Positions 43,161-54,300 of a stretch of DNA of 64,000 nucleotides are shown in pieces. The notes beneath the pieces were generated by a model, which saw nothing but the letters and a program-made list of their open reading frames with translations, was not told the origin of the DNA and did no database searches. Within the stretch, counting starts at the first letter, position 1. The number at the start of each line of letters is the position of its first letter. The DNA is from Amia ocellicauda. Lineage: Eukaryota; Chordata; Actinopteri; Amiiformes; Amiidae. Position numbers and translations under genes: made by a program. The stretch lies in the NCBI RefSeq assembly GCF_036373705.1, contig NC_089863.1, positions 25,399,417 to 25,463,416 on the forward strand, read 5' to 3'.

Positions 43161-43445
43161 TGTCTGCTAAGTCTTGTCTTCATTGCTGTTGTATTTCTAG
43201 GTATTCCCTTTGTTATCGATTGCCTGTTTACGACCTCCGTATGTACCTCGACCACCGATTCCCGGATTCTCCCTACCAGCCTGTTCGCCTGATCTTTGAG
43301 CCCCTGCTTGCCTTATCGACCACAACTTCTGGATTTCCCTGGACATTACTGTTTGCCGGCATTGACCCCAGCCTGTTCCTGACCACCTCTCAATGTGCAC
43401 CTGGGTTCCCCACCACGGCAGTCCTCCATTACAGCAAGGTTGGGA
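43161..43445 (+). repeat. Dispersed repeat, origin unclear
   Basis: Contains GATTGCCTGTTTACGACCTC and GTGCACCTGGGTTCCCCACC, partly inverted relative to 41400-41460. It has a Cys/Pro-rich open frame that looks fortuitous. Confidence 0.4.
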
Positions 43446-43459
43446 ACAGGTGAAGGGTA

Positions 43460-43940
43460 TATAACCTTCATGGTAACACTTTAAAATAAGTACCCCTTAT
43501 AAGGTATAATATGTTAGTTAACATGAACAAGCCAGTAACTAATGCATCAACAAGTCACAAAAAGTAAATTGATAATGGTAACTAACAAATTAATGACTAC
43601 ATGAATTAATGTATTGGTTTGTCTTTCCTCTTGTCTCAATATTCGGAGACAGTAACTAACGTGGACAAATTACTTGTTTACTCATTTCAAGGACGACATG
43701 TTTGTTAATCCTAAGAGTTGTCAAAATAATCACCAGATTTTCCACTACGAATTTAATGATCTTATGAAATAACATGAAATACCTTTGTTAACATAAAGAA
43801 AAAAAATGTTCTATTTACTAAACATGATCAGTACTTATTCATGTTAACTAATCAGCAAATGGTTTATTAGATGTTTTCTAAGACATTTATGTATCATGGT
43901 TAATGAGATCATTTTTCATTTGTGAGGCAATAACTTGGCT
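43460..43940. mobile_element. Non-autonomous DNA element, GGTAACACTTTA end
   Basis: Starts GGTAACACTTTAAAATAAG near 43469, followed by AGTTAACATGAACAA and other words repeated in inverted form (TTCATGTTAACTAA near 43837). This suggests a palindromic MITE. No protein is encoded. Confidence 0.5.
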
Positions 43941-43975
43941 CAATTAATTATCAGGAATTATTATATTCTCTCAAC

Positions 43976-44002
43976 AAAGTAGTAGTAGTAGTAGTAGTAG
44001 TA
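43976..44002 (+). repeat. (TAG)n microsatellite
   Basis: Eight TAG units. Confidence 0.95.
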
Positions 44003-44318
44003 AGTATTGAGATGAATGAACAGGGTTTTAATGGATGTGTGACTTGCATAATTGCTGAACTCCATGTTGCCATCTTCCTCTGCAAAACAGGTTGAGAAGG
44101 GTGGGTACCATCTGGGCACATCTGTGTGTGTGAGGTGTGCTTTACATTTATGTAAATCACACATTACGTAAGCTAATTAGTGAATCAGATAGCCCTGATG
44201 TAGTGGAGACTGTTCATGAGTTACCAATTCATTACTAATGCTCCTAGTTACAAGTGCACATGGTGGCAAGGAATGTTAAAGGGCTGATTGCTGGGGAATC
44301 TCATATAAATAATGCAAC

Positions 44319-44505
44319 CTAGGGCCGGATTAAATCAAAACTTTGGCCCACCTGCTAATAGCAAACTAAAAATCTGTACATCATAACAGTTACATTTCTG
44401 ATTAGAAGAAAGTGGCATCTTACTAAAAATGTAACCACAACTGAGTACAGTTCTGTAGTTTTCTATTAGCGGGTGGGTCAAAGTTGTGATTTAATCTGGC
44501 CCTAG
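44319..44505. mobile_element. Palindromic MITE, 187 bp
   Basis: CTAGGGCCGGATTAAATC at the left is inverted at the right (GATTTAATCTGGCCCTAG). The inversion extends about 45 bp inward through CTTTGGCCCACCTGCTAATAG. CTA at each edge may be a 3-bp target duplication (Harbinger-like) or part of the terminal repeat, since CTAG is itself palindromic. Confidence 0.85.
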
Positions 44506-44519
44506 TCTCGAGAGAAACG

Positions 44520-45240
44520 TCAACAAACTGACGTTTAGGGGCTGCACTGTTTTCTGCTGGAAACACGTCACCTCGACCCTGGGAGAAGGAATACATTTGC
44601 CAGTAGAAAGCTATATAAACCTACAGAACTCAATAATACAAATGATAAAAAGCAATTTCTTCAATAATCTAGCAATAAGGGTAATGTATTTCCTTTTTAT
44701 TTTTTAATAATCATGTTCAAATGCCAGATTATGCCATGCAGTACAATCAGCAAATATGTTCCACTGTTTGACGATAGGACTTTAGGATCATTGTAGGTTG
44801 TCAATCGTAGCACAGAACAGACAAAATATATGGCATTCATTTGTTCAGATTTGTTTTCAAAGACATGGACACTTTTATGTGCAACTTGATTTATTTTTAT
44901 GGCAAACCAGAACTGCTCAGATTTGTTTGTGGGTTTGGCATTTGGATCCCAATATGGGGTTTGGAATGTTCAGAGTTTATTTTTTCCCCAAACAACAAAA
45001 ATGTTGTTAATTAACTATGACAAACAACATGACAATTCCATCAGCATAGGCCTCATTTTTTTTGTTTTGTTGGTTTAGCCTAATTGTGAGATTTAATTGG
45101 TTAGCTTGCTACTGTTATCTGTCCGACATGTTTGTTTACCATTTTTCCATTGGTTTATTGTTTTTAAATTCTGATTTGACAGCAGGCTGACAAATGAATT
45201 TATTTTCAATAAAGTTTGTGTCTTGATTTCTATAAAAACA
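44520..45240. other. Intergenic, nothing recognised
   Basis: AT-rich, with no coding or repeat signal. Confidence 0.35.
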
Positions 45241-45284
45241 GCACTTAGCTCAGATACTCACACCGCTGAACCGACCAGCATTGC

Positions 45285-45475
45285 TTCAACAGGGGTGAGA
45301 TGGAGAAATGCTGCGCCTGTAAAAGCTTTCTGCCTCCTCCGGAGTGGCAAATAGCATCTGCTTCCCCTCAAAGGAAACTATGAGTCTGGCAGGATGAAGG
45401 ACACTGACATTAATACCAGATTTGTAAAGCTTGCCCTTAATGTCCAACTCCGGTGGCGAATCAAGCACCCCCTCA
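45285..45475 (-). mobile_element. L1-type LINE ORF1 C-terminal fragment
   Basis: The 60-codon minus-strand frame contains LHPARLIVSFEGKQMLFATP followed by EEAESFYR. This is the pattern of the C-terminal RNA-binding domain of L1 ORF1 protein (YPAKLR...FTTPEEA in the family). Only this part remains, directly abutting the DIRS remnant. Confidence 0.6.
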
Positions 45476-47090
45476 ACAAAAGAAATTATGATTGTTAAAA
45501 AAGTGGGAGCGAACCAGCGGCATGTCTACTCCATTCAAACAGCAACCGGAAGTTTTGCAAGTCCCGATACCTGATTCAAGTCCCATTCTCAATATGGCAA
45601 ATGCAGCAGAGCCCCACAGCGCCTGAGAGCAAGCTGCCTGTAGCACCTGTGTGCCCAATGTAGGGCGCAGCCAGTCCGCAACATTGAGGCTGTAGAATTT
45701 TTGTAGAAAAGTCTTTTGACCAGACCAGGCCACAGCATTACACAGGTCTTCTAGTGAGGCACAAATGAAAAAGAGCCCATGGAGTGGCCTGTACCCTTGT
45801 TTAGTGCACTGAGACTGCTGAGAGTGTTCAGGCATGGGGGCAATCTCATGGATGAGCTGTCGGCAGTGTGCCAGTCATTGTTTAGAAACAGCCCATCTAA
45901 ATTCTGTTGGTAGACCCAGACAGACAGCTGGTTGGATCTGCGGCCGTGTGCAGTCCATTCCATATAACACTTTAGGGTCCAATGTGTGTGCAGTCTGTGG
46001 CCCTCATCCGACACGTGTGGAGGGGGTTAAAATGACTCCAGGATAATAGGCTGATTGATGTCAAATGCCTCTGCACAACTTTGGGAAGGAAGGCCTGGTT
46101 TGTCCTCAGAGTGACCTGAGAAGATCAGATAGACTTTATCCACAGACAAGGCATGAATTTCACTGATTCTCCTAGCCGAAATTATCGCTACAGGGAAGAC
46201 AACCTTGTGCAAGAGAAAGCTGAGCTCCGTTGTGCAAATGGGCTCGAAGGGAGCTCCACTAAGCCCCTGCAGAACCAGTTGGATGTTCCCAATGCCCATG
46301 TTGGAATTAAGTATTTTAATGGTGGTCTGAGTCTTCATGCTCCCTTCAGGAATTGGGTCACTTGGAAATGAGCTCCTGGGGATAGTGGCCAGATAGACCT
46401 TCAGAGTGGATGCTGACTTGCCTTGTTCTAGCAGCTGCTACAGCAAGCACAGTATACTTGCCATGGAGCACGACACTGGATCCACATGTCTGGCTAGGCA
46501 CCAGTTTTCCTCTTCTGCCAGTGGGCCCCCACTCTGCCCACTCAGCATGCACTGCTGACTAGCCATGGCATCAGTCATTCCCCCCATCCAGTGGAGCAGG
46601 CTGGCCTTGAAATCCTCCTCTTCCTCTCTCCATGTCTCATCAGAGGATTAAACCAGCGTGGTGATGCACGCCAAGGTGGGATGTGTCACGGTTAGCACAA
46701 GCGCTAGCGCCTGCTCACCGGAGATCTCCTGAAGGAGCACGCTCGCCTCTCTGAGGACTGCCTGCAGGGGGGGTGGCGGAGAGGAGAAGGCAGACTGCTC
46801 TCTCACCGGGGAGGCCTCCGAGCTGGAGGTGGATGATGATTGAGTGGCCTGTCTGTGCGGGGAAACAGCAGAGCGACCAGCAGAGCTTCTGCTGCCACGT
46901 GTGCAGAGCAGGCCTTGATGGGGAGCCTCTAGCCCACTTGTGGTGAGTGGCCTCTGTAAAGGCTGAAAAGTGCCCACAGCCAGCCTCACCTTTCAAAGCA
47001 GAGGCAGCGGGCACAACAGAGGTCATGCCTGTCATCTGAGGACGGGACATCCTTCTGCCAGCAGGGCCCCTTGCAGCTTTGGTACACGTT
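45476..47090 (-). pseudogene. DIRS-like retrotransposon remnant (gag and tyrosine recombinase)
   Basis: Minus strand, reading from 47090 down. First comes a Ser/Pro-rich gag-like part with SPPPPLQAVLREASVLLQEI (about 46740). Then a tyrosine recombinase part, VVFPVAIISARRISEIHALS, with the catalytic Arg region in ARRISE (about 46190). It continues through CYMEWTAHGRRSNQLSVWV (about 45960) and then LEDLCNAVAWSGQKTFLQKF (about 45720), the C-terminal recombinase region. The frames are broken at 46010-46030 and elsewhere, and no RT is present. DIRS elements integrate with this recombinase rather than a DDE integrase. A related decayed element sits in intron 4 of TRIM gene 2. Confidence 0.75.
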
Positions 47091-47534
47091 TTCATGATTG
47101 GCAGGTCAGAAGGCTCTTCCCATTTGGTAAAGTCTTTCTATTTGAAAGGGAACACAATAGGTATAAACTCATAAAACAATAGGGGCCTATAGTAGAAGTG
47201 CAGTAATACAATCCTATTCCAATAGGGGGCAGCAGAAACAGTGCAGTACATTTTTTCCAAATTTAAATTACAAAATTAAAAATAAGATGCATTTTTGAGA
47301 AAAATAATTGGCCTGAGGACCACAATCAATCAGTGTGTGCAGCTCTGAGCTCCTTACTGCTCTACACCAGTGTGGGGCTCACAGACAGCAGCACCTGAAC
47401 TGTGACTGATGCCCCTCACACCCCGAATGACTCCCTCTGGGGCTGGAGAGCACTAATCTGAAGATCACTGTTATTACTCTCTCTGGTCACTGCTCCTGCT
47501 GCCCCCCCACAGAGAATCTGCCTCATTCAGTCTG

Positions 47535-48372
47535 TGTTACGCTTCTCACTCCGATGGTAGAGTGGAGGCTAACATAACCGCACATGCACACACACACTGG
47601 GGTAGGAAGGACAAATGTAATGGCGAGTGCACTAACAAATGTACCAGGCAACAAAACAAGTCCAAAAGAAGGATTTTATTTCCTTTAACAAGTAATGAAC
47701 TACTTGCTAGCAAAGTTAGTGAAAGTTAATTACAAAAAGGCTTACATATATAGAACATGGGACACGGTTGCACAATATAACAATAGGCAGGTTTTACAAA
47801 TAATAATAGACAAGTAATGTAAATAAAGGGGTGGTGGTTAACTGACAAAGGGTAGGAGAAGGGCCATGCGAATGATCTGCCAAAACAACAAAGTAACAAA
47901 AAGGCCCTGACTTCCCTACACCTCTATCCCTACCTACAACAATACTAAGCCCTCAATCTAACCTACCTGCTACAGAAAGATGGTGACATCCACTCGCTCC
48001 AAACCTAGTGTATATAACAAACAGCTACATGATGCAGAGTATACCCATGGGTTTCTTATCTAGCCCTTCTCCATAATGACAGGAAACTGATGGGAAACAG
48101 AAACAGAGCCAGGGGAGACAAACCAAAACACCACCATAGCAGTCTTCTCACACACTAAACAACACAGGTATATATGGGTGATGGCTCCTTCTGCGATTGT
48201 CCGGCGACAAAGGATGGGGGAACCAACGGGGACAAGTACACACCCACTCTTCAGCAGCAAAGCCCCACACCCAAAAGAGCTCTTCAGCAGTAAATAGCAC
48301 CTAAAAGAGAACTACAGACAAAGCGAAGACAAATGGCACCACACAGATTTACAAGAGGATGGGGATGTAACA
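47535..48372 (-). mobile_element. LTR-like insertion cutting the 3' end of TRIM gene 2
   Basis: 838 bp between TGTTAC (47535-47540) and GTAACA (48367-48372), a 6-bp inverted repeat with TG...CA ends. It is absent from TRIM block 1, where the corresponding sequence around 31262-31290 is continuous. Minus-strand AATAAA (TTTATT on the plus strand near 47667) could give a poly(A) site. The target duplication could not be resolved. The last 24 coding bases of TRIM gene 2 lie in its first bases, read on the minus strand. Confidence 0.7.
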
Positions 48373-51300
48373 GTGACGGACAGGAGAGATGATCAGTGGG
48401 GCTGTGTTTTTAAATCCCACATTGCAATAGGGGCTGAAGTATGGATAGAGTTTCTCAGTGAAGGTGTCAGTGAATGTGTATATATGAGACCTGGCCTCCA
48501 CATTGTAAAAGGAGACCTGCCCCCCATCATAATCCACAAACACCCCCACCTTCTGGGGCTTCAGGCTCAGGGGAAGGAGGACAGGGGGGTTAGCATTAGC
48601 CCAGTACTCATCCCCATTCCTCAGAACCAAAGACCAATACCCTCTCTCATGGCTCAGTGTAATCGCTCCCTTCCTGTTGATGGACTCTCTGGCGACTCCT
48701 AAATCCCATTCAATCTTCTCCCCCACCTCCACCTCCCAGTAGTGTCTCCCTGAACTGAAATTCTCCTTTCCCAGGACATTGACAACATGATTAAATCTCT
48801 CTGGATTGTCAGGGATAGCCTGTCGTTTGTTTCCCATTCTGACTTGTTTCCCATCCTCAGACAGGATGAGAAGGGGATGAGCTGTATTGGGGTCCAGAGT
48901 CACATCCACTGTGGAGCAGAGAGGAGAGAAACATGAAGACAACAGTCACAGCAAAGAGAACAATGAGCAATTGACATGGTTTCTTACTTTCCATTTCAAA
49001 TCCAACATTTTTGTTTGTTTGTTTATATTCAGTCTGTGAAGTGCTATTTGGAAACCCTGTGAAATACAAATTATTGATTGATAATAAATTACCATAGATT
49101 TCTTATTTCTGTTCTGTTTTTGTCAAGCAGGAACTTGGGACTCTCAGTTTAGGGTGCAGTAAAATAAGCTGGGATTCCTCAGAGCCACTGACTCCCATGG
49201 AAAGCAGCTTGAAGAGCTGTTAGGGCTTCATTCAGGAATACTGGGGCTCTAGTTCCCACTCCAGCTCACACTGAGAGACTGTGTTTGTGCAGCTCATTCA
49301 GTCCCCCCATCAGTTTATACCATTAGTGCTGTCTGGTGCTGCCTCTCTCTCTCTCTCTCTCTTTCTCTTGCTCTCTCTCTCTCCATCCATGAGTGAGAGC
49401 AGGAGAAGAACAACACAAATCACACACCTGCACACTGCTGGATCCTCTTCAGCTCTGGAAGAAAACACTCTGGTCAAACAATTGCATTGCATTGTTAAAT
49501 ATAAAAAAATGATATAACGCTATAATGCAGAAAACAATTAAAGATGAAAATGGGTAAAGGGAACTCAATTCCATAGAGGAAACTACAGCTTCCTTAGAGT
49601 CACTCTTAATCATCAGTACAATGTGAGACAAGTTCCCTGTCCTCCCTCACTGTAGATAAAAAGTTGCTAATGCAACCCCCGTTATCTGATAAAAGAAGCA
49701 CTACACAAGGGGGAGGGGTTTCTGTGCACTCCCATAGGAACCCGATCGAAATGTCACTCTTTCAAAGCTGCCATTGGCCCCTGTGCTTGTCACTCAGACA
49801 GGTCCCTTCCACTTCTTGTTTGTATAAAAGGTGACGTCTGCACAGGTTCTTCCTCTTTTACCGGGAGCTAGGACTCCCGCACGACCCTGCAACCCTTGGG
49901 CAGTGCTTCCTTTTTCAGATAACCAGGGTTGCATTCGCAAGTCGGAAGCACTGCCCAAGGGGGAGGGGTAACTGTATAGCAAAACCATCACAAGGGAGGA
50001 GGCAGCGAGCTGATAAGGGAGCCTGCCCCAAAGGCATACTGCTAGGGGGACTCGTCAACAAAACCCCAGAAAGGAGCCAACAGGGGCCCCTTGAGGCCAT
50101 GCGTGGGCTGCTCGGGAGTGAGGACCACAGTCACTCTTACACTGGGAACTGTCTGCAATCAACATATTTGGGAGAAATGTTGTCAGAAATTTATAGAATA
50201 AAACAAAAATGTTCATTTACCCAAACACATAAATAGTAAAACCAGATAAACTGATAATTTAGCAGTGGTCTCTTCATTTTTTCCAGTGCTGTGCAGCACA
50301 GGAGCAACCTCGCTCAACTGAACAGTACATAGCGTCCAGCTCCACTGTGCTGTCATCACAAAAATATACATCTCGAGGTGCAGGAAACAATTCATGCACC
50401 CTCTGCGCAATTACAGGCCGATTGAATGACTAGAAGCTAGGAAACTAGGAGCGAGGCTGATTAGCACAGCTAATGCAGGGCAATGGCAGCTCTACCATGT
50501 TAAACAAAGGAACTATATACACAGCGAGGCAGCGAGCACAGCTCGAGCACCATCAGCTGGGACTAACTATCTAGGACGGAGCCACAGTCCTGCTGTTTAC
50601 ACTTAGTATATATATATATATAGCTGGGTACAAGTAAGACACATGCACAATTGCAACACAATGCATTAACAAACAAGCTATGTACAGGGAGACCTCATAA
50701 AGGCAACGTACCTGGAGGCCGCATGACAGACCTTGGAAACATATTGGCAAGGCAGTCAGCAAGTCCAGGAGCAGCTCCAGTTCATGCTCAACTGAAAGGC
50801 ATAGTGTGGTAGGAAGGGAAAACTCGGTTCAAGTTAGCTCCATCCAGGATGTGCTAACAGGGGCATACTGGGAATAGAGACCAGGAGTCAGAGCCCGCAG
50901 GCTTCTGGGGCTCAACTGAAACCAACACTGGATTCCCAATGGAAGGGACCTGGCCCAACCTGTAGAACTGGACAAATGTGAACGGCAAAGCCCAAACTGC
51001 AGCTGCACAAAATGTCTGCCAAGGGGAACTTGAAAAAGGGCCCTTGATCTGGCAAAGCCTGGAGTTGAGTGGGCCACCAAGTGTCCAGTCACCGGTGTAG
51101 CGTTATGTTGGGTATATTTGGATAAGAGCATTTGGGCTCTGAGCTGAAGCACTGATCTAAAGATGACCTCTCCCCCCACAAAGTTATCAGATTTCCTTAG
51201 CTCATCAGCTTGGAACTGGTTTGCATCAAAGTGACAGTTTTGGGGAGGATGGCACCGAGAAGAGGCCAAATAGTTTGGAATTCTGCTAGGAGATGTCTGG

Positions 51301-54300
51301 AGAAAGGGGCCTGTAGGTGATAAAAACTCTTTGAAGTGGATGAGAGCCGAAATCCCGACATAGAGCTACGAACCCAGACCAATTTCCAAAAGATGGCATG
51401 GATTGACATCAGTCATAAATCAAGCCCCCCTCCAATAGGACACTGGGGGCTGAAACCGAAATCCAATCTCAAGAACTCAGGAACCAATCACCTATTGATC
51501 TGACAGACTATAAGGAACAGCGGACAGTCTCTCTCTTTCTCTCTCTCTCTCTCACCTGAACCAGTAACTCGCTGCCACAGCTCAACCTGTAGCTCTGTTG
51601 CCAGAACCGGAACCAGAAACCAACCAAGTCTTTGCCGGCAACAGAAGAGTTAAACTGGGAGAAGGAGATTGAGCCATACGAAGAATTCTTTTAAAGGACT
51701 TTATTAAATAAAGAACTTTACAGACTGCGCTGGCTGCCTGTGCCCACCTGATCAGTCGACTGTATACGAAAGTGTTCAGTCATTTAAATAGCTATTTGAG
51801 TCTTAAGAAACTTGACCCTTGGAACAAACAGGGCCCTGCTTTCCTCAAAGACTTCGTCTTCAAGTAATTACGGTGGAACCCTGCTTACAAAGAAGATTTT
51901 GTGCACAACCTTGGAGCCTTCAAACCAGTGGAAAATCTGTTTGGAAACGACTCTACTTTCGCGAAACCCCAACTTCCAGGTGCATCGACTGAGTGGAAGT
52001 TCTTGGACAAAGCAGAACCGGACTGCCTTTGTTCCAAAACACACGGACCTCGTGCCGTGTGCTGTTATCTGAGCCCAAAGCCAGAGAGGCCTCTCTGCGA
52101 CGAAGTTCAGATAAGTTTAACAGTTTGGAGTTCATGATTCATGACATTTGAGAAATCAATTAGAAATGTTAATCTGTGATTCATAACTCTAGAATGTGTA
52201 ATATAATTTAGTTTTCTTAAATATAAATGTGTGTTGCATTAAACTGTTTTGTTGATAATTTTAGAAATAAAACCTGTCAACGCCAAGAAATATCTTCTCA
52301 TTCCTGTTTAACTGTTTAGTCTGAAATTGACACAAGTTAATAGACATTAGATTATTGGTGGCCCTGCCTATCCTTAATCATTGAATAATAATCAGTTAAG
52401 GGAAATTGTGGTAACAAGTAATGATAGGATCTTTCTCGGCACCTAAACGTAAATGAGACTGATATATATATAACGAGAAGTTACCTGACATAAATACTAA
52501 CCTGCGTAGTTATTTAATGTCTGACTAACAATACTAATGAGAGACTCACCTTCATCTTATTAACCGGTATTGTAGTCAATGTGTTCATAACCTTTTTTGT
52601 TTAACGATTTGTGTTATCATATGCGATCCCATGGTCTTTGATTTGGTCACGGAAGTGATTTGTCTTTGATTTGTTGATCTAGAGTTGAATTTTAATTTGT
52701 TTTTCCCTTTTGTATAATTAGTGTAGTGCTACATTTAGTCTGTTTTGAATACATTTGACAATTTATATCTTTGGAATTGGTGTCTGCGTCCAATTATTAC
52801 AGAAATTGAGTTCTACAAGATTCCAGGATTCGTGATAAGGTGATACTATAAATTCACTTCTTTAATTGAGATTTATAAGTGTACCTTACGCTACACCGGG
52901 GTCCCTGTGGACTCGTAGGCCATGGTAATCGGGCAGACAGACTCCTCTAAGACTCCAGCAGCGCGGTGTGGGCCGGCTGCAGACAGGGCAGGTGTGGCTG
53001 CAGGTGCAGTAGCAGGTGCAGTTGGAGCAGTTGCATCTGATGCGTGCCTGGAGGAGGAGACAGAGGTGCTCGGGGATAGACGGAGGTCCAGAGCCACCGA
53101 GCTCCTGCTGTCACTTGCGGCGGTGCCCAGTGTTGGACAGGGGCTCTGCCCAGACAGAAGGAGCAGAGAACCTCCCCACTCCAGTGAGGCAAGCTGTGGT
53201 GCCCGCAAACAGCACAGTGACCAGAAAGCATGCAGAGGGGGCGCTGGTCATGCAACTGGGACACCACCGCAACAAGTGGAGCACCTTAGCGGGACTGGCC
53301 ACTGTAAGTGCATCTCCACAAGGCAACACTAGTGGACATGGGGGCACTGCAACACCAAACCGCACGCAACCTTGCTGCTGCCAGGCAGAACACTGTGTAT
53401 CAACCACACTGAGTGTGAGTGTGAGTCAGATAATATAAAGATCTTCTTGTGAACTGAAACTGAAACCAAAAGACCTCTGGTGTGCGGACGGAACAGAAAC
53501 AGGATTACCTATCAATAATAACTAAAACATACACAAGACAGAGACCATATGTAGTGAAAATGGTGGCAAACAACACTATGAAGTGAAGCCAGCCAGCTGA
53601 AATAAGCAGTTTGTGAAGTCAATTGCAAACACAAGACACAGAGAGCTCACAATCTCATGGGCACAGAGGCCAATGGCAGCTTTGATAGAGTGACGTTTCG
53701 ATCGGGTTCCTATGGAAGTGCGCAGAAACCCCCTCCCCCTTGGGCAGTGCTTCAATCTTGAAAGATGACACTGTAAGTTTGCTACAGAGTTTAAAATAAA
53801 TTACAATACAAACCAATTCCATGAAGACTGTTCAGTTCCTCCCTGAGTGTCGCCTCCAGTTTAGATACTACACTCCTGAGATTCTCCAGAGAAAGGTCAG
53901 AGGTCACAGTGACATCAGCCCAGTCCTTGCTGGGTGAAGGAGAGCGCAGGGCTGGGAGACTCTACAGCAGGAGAGAGGAGACACTCATCATCATGGAGGG
54001 GTCAGTACAGGTAATTGTGAATGCAGTGATGTCACAGTGCTGACCTGTAGGAAGTAGATGTGGTCCTCAGTGTGTGAGAGCTGCTCCAGCTCAGTGCGTC
54101 TCTTCTCCAGCTCAGTGATTTCCTGCTCCAGCTGTTCAATGAGCCCTTCAGCCCGCCTCGCCACCACTCTGTGCTTCTCCTCAATCAGCTCCAGCAGCTC
54201 AGCCTGGCTTCTCACAATGGAGCACACCAGAGCCCTGAAGACCTGCTCACTGTCCTCAGCCTCTCTCTGGGCACCAAGCTGAGAGGACAAACATCAAAGT

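Noticed and set aside
50829..52137. Open frames of 60-146 codons in and near the LTR-like element
   Set aside because: No domain is recognisable and the related copy at 29909-31238 does not preserve the frames.
51092..52899. A complete endogenous retrovirus
   Set aside because: No gag, pol or env coding was seen between matching LTRs; the segment behaves as a single LTR-like unit.
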